From NCBI GenBank assembly GCA_964421575.1, contig CAYQXI010000027.1:1-27302 (forward strand): a DNA stretch of 27,302 nt. The letters run 5' to 3'. The notes beneath the pieces were generated by a model. The model was given only the letters and a program-made list of their open reading frames with translations, was not told the origin of the DNA and did not search any database. How positions within the stretch are numbered: position 1 is the stretch's first letter; every line of letters begins with the position of its first letter. Positions 5,294 to 12,992 of the stretch are shown one piece after another. The DNA is from JAAOZN01 sp964421575. GTDB lineage: Archaea > Thermoproteota > Nitrososphaeria > Nitrososphaerales > JAAOZN01. Position numbers and translations under genes: made by a program.

Positions 5294-8002
5294 CTACATT
5301 TCTTCTTTAAGATTTAGGATACCCTTCACTGTACCGTCCTCCTGCCTCGTCAAAACGAAGCCCATTGTCTTTGCCAGATTTATAGCTCTGTAATTATCTT
5401 CGAGCATTATTACATAAAGAACTTCAACACCCATGTCTTTGGCTATTTCAATAACATAATCAACTAACTTTGTGCCTAGACCAAGACCTTGCCAAGGATC
5501 AGCTACAATAAAGGCTATTTCACCCCTCTTCCTGTCTGGTTCTAGATTAACTCTAGCAACACCAACTATACGCCTGCGCCCATTTTCGTTAAACTCTGCC
5601 ACGATAGCTATTTCTCTATCGTAGTCGATGTTACAATAGCGAACTCTCACTTCGTGCGGTGTGTCTTTTATAACTTGGAAGAATCTAAAACGGATAGATT
5701 CCTCAGAGAAATTTTGGAACATTTCAAGCCATAGTGGTTCATCTTCAGGTTTTATTGGTCTTAAGAGAACCGTCCGACCATCTCGAAGCTTCCACAGGCT
5801 CTCATATTTCTTGGGGTAAGGGCTTATTATCAAGTGTTGATGAGGCTCAACCTTCTGGAACACCAGATCTTTGTCTATAACTATTCTAGCATCTAGAACA
5901 AGAGCTTCTTTATCATCAATTAGTAGTGGATTTATGTCGACTTCCTTTATGTGGGGAAAATCAACAATCATCTGTGAAAAACGCAGAAGGATCTCTTCAA
6001 GAAGCTTAATGTTAGCTGGAGGTAGGTTTCTATATCCTCTCAGAAGCTGATAGACCTTTGTTTCCTCCATTAAACGTTTTGCCAAAGTTTGATTTAAAGG
6101 AGGTATCCCTACCGCATAATCCTTAAATAAATCTACACTGAGGCCACCCATCCCAAAAAGAATAACAGGTCCAAATATAGGATCCTTCTTGGAACCGATA
6201 ATGATCTCGTACCCCTTCTTTTTAACCATTGATTGAACCGTAACACCGATTATTTCCGCATTCGGATTATATATCCTAGCGTTGTTGATTATTCTTTCAA
6301 AAGCTTCTTTGACCTCGCTTTCATTATTCAAGTCGAGAGCAACTCCTCCAGCTTCTGTTTTATGTGAGATTTGTGGTGATAGAATCTTCAGCACCACTGG
6401 ATAACCTATGCTCGAAGCTAACCGTACTGCTTCGTCTGCTGTCTTAGCAATAAAAGTCTTTACAACAGGTATATTGTAATACTCAAGTATTTTTTTAGCC
6501 TCAACTTCGCTCAGTAATTCACGATTTTCCTGCGCTGCGTTACGCATGATAACTAATATGGGGCGCTTTGGAGGAGAAATATCGACAGGCAGCTCCTCAG
6601 GAGTCTCGTAAAGCAGTTCTAAGTTCCGCTTGTACTGGTACATGTAAAGGTATGCTTTAACAGCTTGTTCTGGTGTTGGAAAAGTTGGTATACCATTAAT
6701 GTTTAGAATATGATTCGCTTCTTCAACATTCTCAGAGCCCATAAATGAGGTTAATATCGTTTTATGATGATATTTTTCGCTTCTATAAACCTCCACTATA
6801 GCTTTGGCAATCTCGACCGGATTAGTTTGGGCTGTGTAAATAATTTGGGGTGTATAAATAATAAGTATACCATCAACATTCTTATCTTTAACACAAGCCT
6901 CCAAAGCGGCTCGATAACGGTCAGCTTTTGCATCACCCAGAATATCAATAGGGTTCCCATGACTCCAATAAGGTGGAAGAATACTATTAAGAAAATCCAA
7001 GGTCTCAGAACTTAACTTAGCAAGCTTTCCGCCTCTAGCTATAAGCGCATCTGTAGCCATAACCCCCGGACCCCCAGCATTAGTAATTATGGCTAGGTTT
7101 GGACCTTCTGGTAATGGTTGGAGACCAAGCACTTCAGCGCAGCTAAACAGATCCGCTATTTCCTCAACACGAACAATACCAGCACGTTTAAAGGCAGCAT
7201 CGTAAACGTCGTCTTCACCCGTAATGGAACCAGTATGTGAAAAAGCAGCTTTAGCGCTTTCGCCGAATTTTCCAGCCTTAACTACAATTATGGGTTTTGT
7301 TCTTGCGAAGTGTCTTGCTGCGCTCATAAACTTTCGCGCATCCGTTATGCCTTCAATGTACATGAGGATGCTTCTTGTTTTTGGATCAGTGCCTAGATAA
7401 TCAATAAGATCTCCAAAGTCAACGTCGATCATAGAACCTACTGATACAAAACAGCTGAATCCTATGTTTTCGTGAATAGCCCAATCAAGAATGGCTGTAC
7501 CTAGAGCACCACTCTGGGAGATAAAAGCTATACTACCCTCTTTTGGCATCCTATCTACGAAACTTGCATTAAGTTTAATACTTGGGCGTATTACACCTAA
7601 ACAATTCGGCCCAATGATTCTTAAGCCATACCTCTGTTTAATTTCCAGAATCTTATCTTCTAGTGCCTTACCCTCGGCTCCAACTTCTTTAAATCCAGCA
7701 GATATTATTATTAAACCCTTTATACCAACTCTCCCGCACTGCTCCACTATATCTGGGACCGTTGCAGCTGGGGTAGCGATAACCGCGAGATCAACAGTCT
7801 TTGGGAGCTGCTCGACATTCTTGTATGCTTTAACCCCCGAAATTTCTTCCTTACGAATATTAACTGGGTAAACCTCCCCTTCAAAGCCGGAGTTCAGAAA
7901 GTTTTTCATCAGAACATATCCTATAGAGCCTTCTTCGTCACTTGCTCCAATTATCGCCACACTTTTAGGATTGAAAATCTTTTCAAGATGTAGAGTGACC
8001 AA
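5294..8002 (-). CDS. ADP-forming acyl-CoA synthetase fused to GNAT acetyltransferase
   Basis: A 902-aa protein in three parts. Residues about 1-460 are the alpha part of an NDP-forming acyl-CoA synthetase (CoA-binding Rossmann fold IFNPKSVAIIGAS, then SQSGALG), with the likely phospho-histidine H256 in SHTGS. Residues about 475-700 are the ATP-grasp beta part, with SHKTEAGGV carrying the second phospho-histidine. Residues about 735-895 are a GNAT domain with the acetyl-CoA loop WQGLGLGTKL. The order matches bacterial Pat/PatZ protein acetyltransferases, in which the synthetase part has lost activity, but here both histidines are kept. It may make an acyl-CoA with ATP, acetylate proteins under CoA control, or both. 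The start is TTG8002, since the family begins right at LEKIFNPK. It is transcribed alone. Confidence 0.9.
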   Translation of the reverse strand: MVTLHLEKIFNPKSVAIIGASDEEGSIGYVLMKNFLNSGFEGEVYPVNIRKEEISGVKAYKNVEQLPKTVDLAVIATPAATVPDIVEQCGRVGIKGLIIISAGFKEVGAEGKALEDKILEIKQRYGLRIIGPNCLGVIRPSIKLNASFVDRMPKEGSIAFISQSGALGTAILDWAIHENIGFSCFVSVGSMIDVDFGDLIDYLGTDPKTRSILMYIEGITDARKFMSAARHFARTKPIIVVKAGKFGESAKAAFSHTGSITGEDDVYDAAFKRAGIVRVEEIADLFSCAEVLGLQPLPEGPNLAIITNAGGPGVMATDALIARGGKLAKLSSETLDFLNSILPPYWSHGNPIDILGDAKADRYRAALEACVKDKNVDGILIIYTPQIIYTAQTNPVEIAKAIVEVYRSEKYHHKTILTSFMGSENVEEANHILNINGIPTFPTPEQAVKAYLYMYQYKRNLELLYETPEELPVDISPPKRPILVIMRNAAQENRELLSEVEAKKILEYYNIPVVKTFIAKTADEAVRLASSIGYPVVLKILSPQISHKTEAGGVALDLNNESEVKEAFERIINNARIYNPNAEIIGVTVQSMVKKKGYEIIIGSKKDPIFGPVILFGMGGLSVDLFKDYAVGIPPLNQTLAKRLMEETKVYQLLRGYRNLPPANIKLLEEILLRFSQMIVDFPHIKEVDINPLLIDDKEALVLDARIVIDKDLVFQKVEPHQHLIISPYPKKYESLWKLRDGRTVLLRPIKPEDEPLWLEMFQNFSEESIRFRFFQVIKDTPHEVRVRYCNIDYDREIAIVAEFNENGRRRIVGVARVNLEPDRKRGEIAFIVADPWQGLGLGTKLVDYVIEIAKDMGVEVLYVIMLEDNYRAINLAKTMGFVLTRQEDGTVKGILNLKEEM

Positions 8003-8036
8003 GACTTTGCGCCATTCTTGGTTACTTATTGGCGCT

Positions 8037-8046
8037 GATTAAAAGG
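8037..8046 (-). promoter_or_regulatory. TATA-like box for the synthetase-GNAT gene
   Basis: The minus strand reads CTTTTAATC about 35-40 nt upstream of the TTG start at 8002, giving a leader of only about 10 nt. This supports TTG8002 as the start. Confidence 0.4.
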
Positions 8047-8113
8047 TTTTGTGCGTTAATATCGTGTGGTATTAAGACCATACAGCGTTTCAAAGAAAGA
8101 GGTGTGAGTAGGA

Positions 8114-8142
8114 ATTTGGTTAAAAGTTAATCATGGATGACT
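8114..8142. repeat. second copy of the 29-nt element
   Basis: It matches 5175-5203 at 23 of 29 positions. It lies 112-140 nt upstream of the synthetase-GNAT start and about 105 nt upstream of tRNA-Met on the other side. The minus strand holds the mini-ORF ATGATTAACTTTTAA. It is upstream of the proposed TATA box at 8037-8046, so it is probably not in that gene's mRNA. Confidence 0.5.
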
Positions 8143-8158
8143 CCTTATTTTGCATATA

Positions 8159-8201
8159 GGAAGCCTGCCTCTTTAGGATAGGAGTATATAGGGAGGCTTC
8201 C
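8159..8201. repeat. 8-bp inverted repeat with 27-nt spacer
   Basis: GGAAGCCT (8159-8166) and AGGCTTCC (8194-8201) are perfect inverted repeats. ATATAGG also recurs directly (8154-8160 and 8186-8192). The structure sits about 50 nt upstream of tRNA-Met. It could be a hairpin, an operator pair or a small RNA. No ORF explains it. Confidence 0.5.
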
Positions 8202-8217
8202 AACTGGGAAAGTAACT

Positions 8218-8225
8218 CTTAAAAG
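8218..8225 (+). promoter_or_regulatory. TATA-like box for tRNA-Met
   Basis: CTTAAAAG is centred about 28 nt upstream of the mature tRNA 5' end at 8250. Confidence 0.5.
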
Positions 8226-8249
8226 GGTAAATGTTGGTAGAATCTTTAA

Positions 8250-8344
8250 GCCGGGGTAGCTCAGCCCGGTTAGAGCGCCAGCCTCCACAAGTTAGGGTGT
8301 GACTCATAATCTGGAGGCCGCGGGTTCAAAACCCGCCCCCGGCA
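8250..8344 (+). tRNA. elongator tRNA-Met(CAT) with intron in the anticodon stem
   Basis: The acceptor stem GCCGGGG/CCCCGGC (8250-8256/8337-8343) is perfect, with discriminator A8344 and no encoded CCA. The D stem is 8259-8262/8273-8276 and the T arm 8320-8336. The anticodon loop CTCATAA (8303-8309) closes on TCTGG (8310-8314). Its 5' partner CCAG is at 8278-8281 but the fifth base, A31, is at 8302, so 20 nt (8282-8301, or 8281-8300 because of a repeated G) interrupt the stem between positions 30 and 31. It lacks the initiator's G-C triplet in the anticodon stem, so it is elongator Met. A lysidine-type Ile2 reading of CAT is less likely. Confidence 0.92.
8282..8301 (+). other. 20-nt non-canonical intron of tRNA-Met
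   Basis: Removing these bases restores a perfect 5-bp anticodon stem. The site (30/31) is not the canonical 37/38 position. The 5' end of the intron with the last exon base (GCCTCCA, 8281-8287) is perfectly complementary to TGGAGGC (8312-8318) in the 3' exon, offering a competing fold in the precursor. I did not find an unambiguous bulge-helix-bulge, so the junction could shift by one base. Confidence 0.8.
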
Positions 8345-8418
8345 TATCATTAAAGTGAAGACTCACAATATTTGCCATTATGAGGAGTGGTTTAGTGGAT
8401 CTTTCCCTGTCTTTTCTG

Positions 8419-8436
8419 ATGCTCATTTTTGAGCAT
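8419..8436. promoter_or_regulatory. palindrome upstream of the trpE TATA box
   Basis: ATGCTCA (8419-8425) and TGAGCAT (8430-8436) form a perfect 7-bp inverted repeat around TTTT. It lies just upstream of the TATA-like box at 8442-8449, where an archaeal regulator could act on factor binding. It is a candidate trp operon operator, inferred from symmetry and position only. Confidence 0.5.
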
Positions 8437-8441
8437 AAAAG

Positions 8442-8449
8442 TTTAAATT
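8442..8449 (+). promoter_or_regulatory. TATA-like box of the trp operon
   Basis: TTTAAATT lies about 43 nt upstream of the trpE ATG, putting transcription start near 8471 and giving a leader of about 18 nt. It is flanked on both sides by perfect inverted repeats. Confidence 0.5.
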
Positions 8450-8466
8450 AGTGCCTTCGTCACTAA
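8448..8466. promoter_or_regulatory. inverted repeat between TATA box and start of the trp operon
   Basis: TTAGTG (8448-8453) and CACTAA (8461-8466) are perfect 6-bp arms around a 7-nt spacer. The site overlaps the space between TATA box and predicted transcription start, a usual place for an archaeal repressor. Confidence 0.45.
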
Positions 8467-8488
8467 ACGTGATGAGGGAAAAACAAAG

Positions 8489-9901
8489 ATGAGAAAGAGT
8501 ACCTATTCCGTTAAGAGTTTAGTTAAACCTAAAGTTATTAAGATTAATTGGGGTAAATCACCCTTAGAGGTCTTTACCGCTCTATGTGAACGCTATGATT
8601 ATGCCTACCTTTTAGAGTCTGTTGAGGGGCCAAAGAAGATTGCAGAATATTCGTTCGTAGGCTTTGATCCGACTTCCGTCATTAGCATAAAAAACGGCCG
8701 AGGAGAGGTTTATGATAAAGATGAAAGCAGAGGGGAGAGGTGTGTTGTTAGTGACCCCCTACTCTTCGTTAAAGAAGTCGTAAGTAGGCGATATAAGGCT
8801 TCTAATGATTTCAGATTCATCGGAGGAGCTGTAGGTTACCTTTCCTACGATATTATTAGATACTGGGAGAACCTGCCTAAATACGCAGTAGATGATTCCA
8901 ACCTTCCAGACCTAGAAATGGGTATCTATGACGATGGGATAGTATTTGATCATAAAACAAGAGAAGCCTTCTATTATCATTTTGGTGAAAATCGCCTAAA
9001 GGAAGTCGAAGAGGCTTTAAAAGAGAAGTTTAGCCCCGAATCTCCCTCCTATTCAAATCCAAAGTCAAATATTGAGAAGGAAGAGTTTGAGGAAATTGTT
9101 AGAAAGTCAAAGGAGTATATATTCTCCGGCGACGCTTTCCAAATAGTACTTTCTAGGCGCTTTGAGTTTAGCCTCCACGGAAGTTTAATCCCATTCTATA
9201 AGGTATTGCGCAATATCAACCCATCCCCATATATGTACTTTCTGAAGATGAAAAGATGTAAGATTGTGGGTTCAAGTCCTGAGATGCTTGTAAGGGTGGA
9301 GGGTAAAACCGTTGAAACATACCCGATAGCTGGAACAAGGCCGCGTGTTAAAGATAATCCTAATGAAGATGGAGTGTTAGCACAAGAACTTCTTTGTGAC
9401 CCGAAGGAATGTGCTGAGCACGTGATGCTAGTTGATTTGGCGAGGAATGATCTTGGGAAGGTTTCAGAGTTTGGATCAATAAGTGTGCCTGAATTTATGA
9501 GGGTTTATAAGTACAGCCACGTGCAACACTTGGTCTCACGAGTGGTTGGTAGGCTTAGATCTAGCTGCGATTGTTACGGCGCTGTGAGGGCTGTTTTTCC
9601 AGCTGGGACGGTCACTGGAGCACCAAAGGTTAGGGCTATGGAGATAATCGAGGAACTTGAGCCTGTTAGGAGAGGCCCATACGCAGGGGCAGTAGGCTAC
9701 TTCTCCTATAATGGCAATGCTGACTTCGCTATAACTATTAGAACGCTGATTACCAATGAGAGTCGAGCCTTTATTCAAGCCGGAGCTGGTATAGTAGCCG
9801 ACTCTGTTCCAGAAAAAGAGTGGTTCGAGACTGAACACAAAGCCTCAGCCCTTCTAAAGGCACTACATACAGCTTCAGAAGGAGGTGAAAATCGGCCATA
9901 A
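8489..9901 (+). CDS. trpE: anthranilate synthase component I
   Basis: A 470-aa chorismate-utilising enzyme that, with TrpG, makes anthranilate from chorismate and glutamine. The tryptophan-binding feedback motif LLES is at 41-44. The chorismate-binding domain fills the C-terminal half, with the conserved PIAGTRPR, DLARNDLGKV, FPAGTVTGAPKVRAME and GAGIVADSVPEKEWFET segments. It heads the trpEGDCF operon. Its TAA stop (9899-9901) overlaps the proposed AUA start of trpG, and the strong ribosome-binding site for trpG lies inside its last codons. Feedback inhibition by tryptophan is expected from the LLES motif. Confidence 0.96.
   Translation: MRKSTYSVKSLVKPKVIKINWGKSPLEVFTALCERYDYAYLLESVEGPKKIAEYSFVGFDPTSVISIKNGRGEVYDKDESRGERCVVSDPLLFVKEVVSRRYKASNDFRFIGGAVGYLSYDIIRYWENLPKYAVDDSNLPDLEMGIYDDGIVFDHKTREAFYYHFGENRLKEVEEALKEKFSPESPSYSNPKSNIEKEEFEEIVRKSKEYIFSGDAFQIVLSRRFEFSLHGSLIPFYKVLRNINPSPYMYFLKMKRCKIVGSSPEMLVRVEGKTVETYPIAGTRPRVKDNPNEDGVLAQELLCDPKECAEHVMLVDLARNDLGKVSEFGSISVPEFMRVYKYSHVQHLVSRVVGRLRSSCDCYGAVRAVFPAGTVTGAPKVRAMEIIEELEPVRRGPYAGAVGYFSYNGNADFAITIRTLITNESRAFIQAGAGIVADSVPEKEWFETEHKASALLKALHTASEGGENRP
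9881..9888 (+). promoter_or_regulatory. strong ribosome-binding site for trpG
   Basis: GGAGGTGA is a near-perfect Shine-Dalgarno sequence ending 9 nt before ATA9898. It fixes the trpG start region although no ATG, GTG or TTG lies there in the trpG frame. Confidence 0.7.
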
Positions 9902-10479
9902 GAGTCCTACTTATAGACAACTACGACTCTTTCGTCTATAACCTCGCCCAATACCTTGGTGAACTAGGTGCAAAACCACTCGTCTACAGAAACGACCAGC
10001 TAACAATCAAAAAGGTTCTACGGCTCAAGCCGGAAAGAATTGTAATATCTCCAGGGCCGGGTACACCAGAGGAGACAAGATACTTCGGCATCTGCTCCCA
10101 GATCCTGAAGCAAATAAGTCCAAAAATACCAACTCTTGGAGTTTGCTTGGGGCATCAAGGTATAGCTTGGGTTTTTGGTGCCCGCATTATGAGGGCTAAA
10201 CGAGTGATGCACGGGAAGAAGAGTGAGATAAAGCATGATGGGGAAGGTATCTTTAAGGGTGTAAAGAATCCGATTCAAGCCGCACGTTACCATTCACTTG
10301 TTGTAGATGCTGCTACTCTTCCAAGCTGCTTTAAGATTTCTGCCATATCTCTTGAGGAGGGTGAAATTATGGGCATACGTCACAAACTTTACCCGATTGA
10401 GGGTGTGCAATTCCATCCAGAATCGATAATTACTGAGGAGGGTAAGAAGATTCTTAAGAATTTTCTTAATGGGTGGTAA
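9898..10479 (+). CDS. trpG: anthranilate synthase glutamine amidotransferase subunit, AUA start
   Basis: A 193-aa class I glutamine amidotransferase that supplies ammonia to TrpE. The frame reads (I/M)RVLLIDNYDSFVYNLAQ, the standard TrpG N-terminus. Catalytic C83 is in GVCLGHQ, the oxyanion segment is PGPGTPEE, and the H-x-E pair is in FHPES near the C-terminus. The first codon of this homologous stretch is ATA. The frame is closed by TGA at 9886-9888, and AAA, TCG and GCC lie between. The first conventional start, TTG10147, would remove the N-terminal half of the domain, including the PGPGTPEE segment. The ATA overlaps the trpE stop (ATAA), mirroring the common ATGA overlap. Alternatives are a sequencing error or a -1 frameshift making a TrpE-TrpG fusion. 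The protein identity is sure; the start is not. Confidence 0.9.
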   Translation: MRVLLIDNYDSFVYNLAQYLGELGAKPLVYRNDQLTIKKVLRLKPERIVISPGPGTPEETRYFGICSQILKQISPKIPTLGVCLGHQGIAWVFGARIMRAKRVMHGKKSEIKHDGEGIFKGVKNPIQAARYHSLVVDAATLPSCFKISAISLEEGEIMGIRHKLYPIEGVQFHPESIITEEGKKILKNFLNGW

Positions 10480-10481
10480 AA

Positions 10482-11546
10482 ATGATTCAGGAAGCGATAG
10501 CGAAGCTTGTCGAAAGAATCGATCTCTCCTATCAAGAGGCATATGAAGCGATGAAGGAGATGATCCGTGGAGAAGCCACACCCTCACAAGTAGCTGCCTT
10601 TCTTACTGCTTTGAGAATGAAGGGTGAAACCGTTGAAGAGATCGTGGCTTTCGCCGAAGCCATGAGGGGCTGCTGCTATAGAGTAAACCCAAAGGTGGAT
10701 AGGCGTCTCGTGGATACCTGCGGAACGGGAGGTGACAAAATAAAGACCTTCAACATCAGCACCACAGCAGCATTTGTGGTCGCAGGAATGGGGGTCCCAG
10801 TAGCCAAGCACGGAAACCGCTCAGTTACGAGTAAAAGTGGAAGCGCCGATTTACTTGAGCGTCTGGGACTAAACTTAAACGTCAACCAAGTGACCATAGA
10901 AAAAGCTATCAAGGAGATCGGCGTAGGATTCATCTTTGCCCCTGCCTTACACCCTTCGATGAAAAACGTGGCTGGTCCTAGGAGGGAAATCGGAATAAGG
11001 ACAGTATTCAACATTCTAGGTCCGTTGACAAATCCAGCGATGCCCTCTGCTCAAGTTGTTGGTGTTTATGAATCTGGGCTTGTGGCGAAGATGGCTGAAA
11101 TACTTCGCAGATTGGGTCTGCAAGAGGCTATGGTGGTACACGGCTTAGACGGTTTGGATGAGGTCTCAACTGTGGGAAGAACGTTGATTGCTTGGCTTAG
11201 GGAGGGTGAAATAAAGAGTTTTGAAGTTAGCCCTAGTGACCTTGGCGTAGAAAAATCTACTGTTGAATCTATCGTTGGAAAGAGCCAGGAGGAGAACGCC
11301 GAACTAACTTTCAAGATATTGTATGGTTGCTTGAAAGCAGGCGATCCTAAACGGGACATCGTAGCCGTCAACGCGGCAGCTGGAGCCATTGTAGGTGGTG
11401 TCGCGGATGACTTCAAATATGCAGTAGAGTTAGCGCAGAAATCGATAGATAGCGGCGCTTCGTATAGAAAACTCAAGGAGCTAATTAAGTTCTATGATGG
11501 AAGTTGCGTCGAAAAATTGGAGGAGCTAGAGAGGAGATATGGCTGA
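10482..11546 (+). CDS. trpD: anthranilate phosphoribosyltransferase
   Basis: A 354-aa enzyme joining anthranilate to PRPP. The PRPP-binding DTCGTGGDK motif, the FNIST segment, KHGNRSVTSKSGSADLLE and the anthranilate-site GPRREIGIRTVFNILGPLTNP region are all present. I chose ATG10482, two nt after the trpG stop, with GGGTGG as ribosome-binding site. A GTG at 10473 is in frame but would start inside trpG and add three residues. Its end overlaps trpC by 8 nt. Confidence 0.96.
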   Translation: MIQEAIAKLVERIDLSYQEAYEAMKEMIRGEATPSQVAAFLTALRMKGETVEEIVAFAEAMRGCCYRVNPKVDRRLVDTCGTGGDKIKTFNISTTAAFVVAGMGVPVAKHGNRSVTSKSGSADLLERLGLNLNVNQVTIEKAIKEIGVGFIFAPALHPSMKNVAGPRREIGIRTVFNILGPLTNPAMPSAQVVGVYESGLVAKMAEILRRLGLQEAMVVHGLDGLDEVSTVGRTLIAWLREGEIKSFEVSPSDLGVEKSTVESIVGKSQEENAELTFKILYGCLKAGDPKRDIVAVNAAAGAIVGGVADDFKYAVELAQKSIDSGASYRKLKELIKFYDGSCVEKLEELERRYG

Positions 11547-12318
11547 TTTTCTGGATACATTAGTCAACGAGGCACGTGAAACTTTGCGTACTGGATATTA
11601 CACCGTAGAAAAGAGGAAACCCTATCCTAGAATAAGCTTAAAGGAAGCCATAACCAACTGCGTACATGTTCCTATAATAGCGGAGATTAAACCAGCTTCA
11701 CCATCCCTTGGAAAACTAAGGCAAATCTTAAGCCTCAGTGAAGTAGTTAAAGCTATTAGGGCTGGGGGTGCGGTAGGTATCTCGGTAATTACTGAACCAA
11801 GACGTTTTGGTGGCTCTCTCGTTTGGCTAAGTGAGGTAAAGGAGCATGTTCATCTGCCGGTGTTAATGAAAGATATTGTCGTTGACCCTCTTCAAGTAGA
11901 AGCTGCGGCTAGGTTGGGTGCAGACGCCATTCTGCTGATTTATTCTGTTTTTAGAAGAGGGTATATCAAAGATTCGCTCAAAGAGTTCATCCAACTTGCA
12001 CATTCAAAGGGTTTGGAGGTTCTGCTCGAGGTTCATAGTAAAGGAGAGTTGCTGGAAGCGGTTAAAACCGAAGCAGACCTGTTAGGTATCAACAATAGAG
12101 ACTTGGGGACTCTTAAAGTAGATCTGGCGACAACAGAGAGGGTTTTGGCTAATGTTGTTCTCGGCGATAAGGTTGTGGTGAGTGAGAGTGGTATTCAAGG
12201 GGCTGAGGATATACGTAGATTACGAAGATATGGTGCTAAGGCCTTCCTTGTTGGCTCAGCGATAATGCTGGCTGAGAATATTGAGGATAAAGTGAGGGAG
12301 CTTGTGATGGCGTTATGA
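11539..12318 (+). CDS. trpC: indole-3-glycerol-phosphate synthase
   Basis: A 259-aa TIM-barrel enzyme that closes the indole ring. Catalytic and substrate motifs are visible in order: AEIKPASPSLG, VLMKDIVVDP, LLEVH, GINNRDL and VSESGIQ, with phosphate binding at FLVGSAIM. The start ATG lies inside the end of trpD, preceded by GAGAGGAGAT. The stop overlaps the trpF start by ATGA, so translation is coupled. Confidence 0.96.
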   Translation: MADFLDTLVNEARETLRTGYYTVEKRKPYPRISLKEAITNCVHVPIIAEIKPASPSLGKLRQILSLSEVVKAIRAGGAVGISVITEPRRFGGSLVWLSEVKEHVHLPVLMKDIVVDPLQVEAAARLGADAILLIYSVFRRGYIKDSLKEFIQLAHSKGLEVLLEVHSKGELLEAVKTEADLLGINNRDLGTLKVDLATTERVLANVVLGDKVVVSESGIQGAEDIRRLRRYGAKAFLVGSAIMLAENIEDKVRELVMAL

Positions 12319-12992
12319 GAACTGTTAAAGTGAAGATCTGTGGCATAACCAAAGAGGAGGATCTGGAGGCTGCTTGCAGGATAGGGGCTGACTTTATAGG
12401 TTTTGTCGTTGGTGTCCCATCTTCACCAAGAAATTTAGAATTGGAGGAAGCTGAGCACTTAATCAAACTTGTTCCCAAGGATGTTAAGAGTGTGCTTGTT
12501 ACTGTACCTAAGAGCTTAGAAGAGGTTTTAGAGGCCTGTAGGCTTTTGAAGCCGAGCTTGATTCAGCTTCACGGTGAAGATTTTTCGGGTTTGAGTGACC
12601 TTAGAGAAAGATTGCCTTCCATATCTCTTGTTAGAGCCTTCTCTGCTTCAGAGAGTGTTGTTGGGAGAGTGATACGTGAGGCTCGGTTCGCTGATGGGAT
12701 TCTTGTAGACTCGTTTGCTGAGGGGCGGGTCGGGGGGACAGGGGTTGTCCACGATTGGCATATAAGTAGGCGTGTAAGGGACATCATCTACCCAAAGCCT
12801 CTTATACTTGCTGGTGGTCTTAACCCATCAAATGTTAGTAAAGCCGTGGAGGCCGTTAGGCCGTATGCGGTAGACGTCTCTACGGGTGTTGAATCTAGCC
12901 CGGGGTTCAAAGATTTATTTAAAATGGAGACCTTCGTAAAAAGAGCCAAAAGTGTCGTCCTTGACGACGACTATAACGGCGCTACTTTATAG
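12315..12992 (+). CDS. trpF: phosphoribosylanthranilate isomerase
   Basis: A 225-aa TIM-barrel isomerase acting between TrpD and TrpC. The catalytic cysteine is in KICGIT near residue 9, the QLHGE segment is in the middle and the catalytic aspartate is in DVSTGVESSPGFKD near the C-terminus. It is the last recognisable gene of this trp operon. No trpB or trpA follows, so tryptophan synthase must be encoded elsewhere. The next bases (12993 onward) hold a broken reading frame rather than another trp gene. Confidence 0.95.
   Translation: MRTVKVKICGITKEEDLEAACRIGADFIGFVVGVPSSPRNLELEEAEHLIKLVPKDVKSVLVTVPKSLEEVLEACRLLKPSLIQLHGEDFSGLSDLRERLPSISLVRAFSASESVVGRVIREARFADGILVDSFAEGRVGGTGVVHDWHISRRVRDIIYPKPLILAGGLNPSNVSKAVEAVRPYAVDVSTGVESSPGFKDLFKMETFVKRAKSVVLDDDYNGATL

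Noticed and set aside
10147..10479. trpG as a truncated glutaminase starting at TTG10147
   Set aside because: Full TrpG homology runs without interruption back to ATA9898, behind a strong ribosome-binding site.
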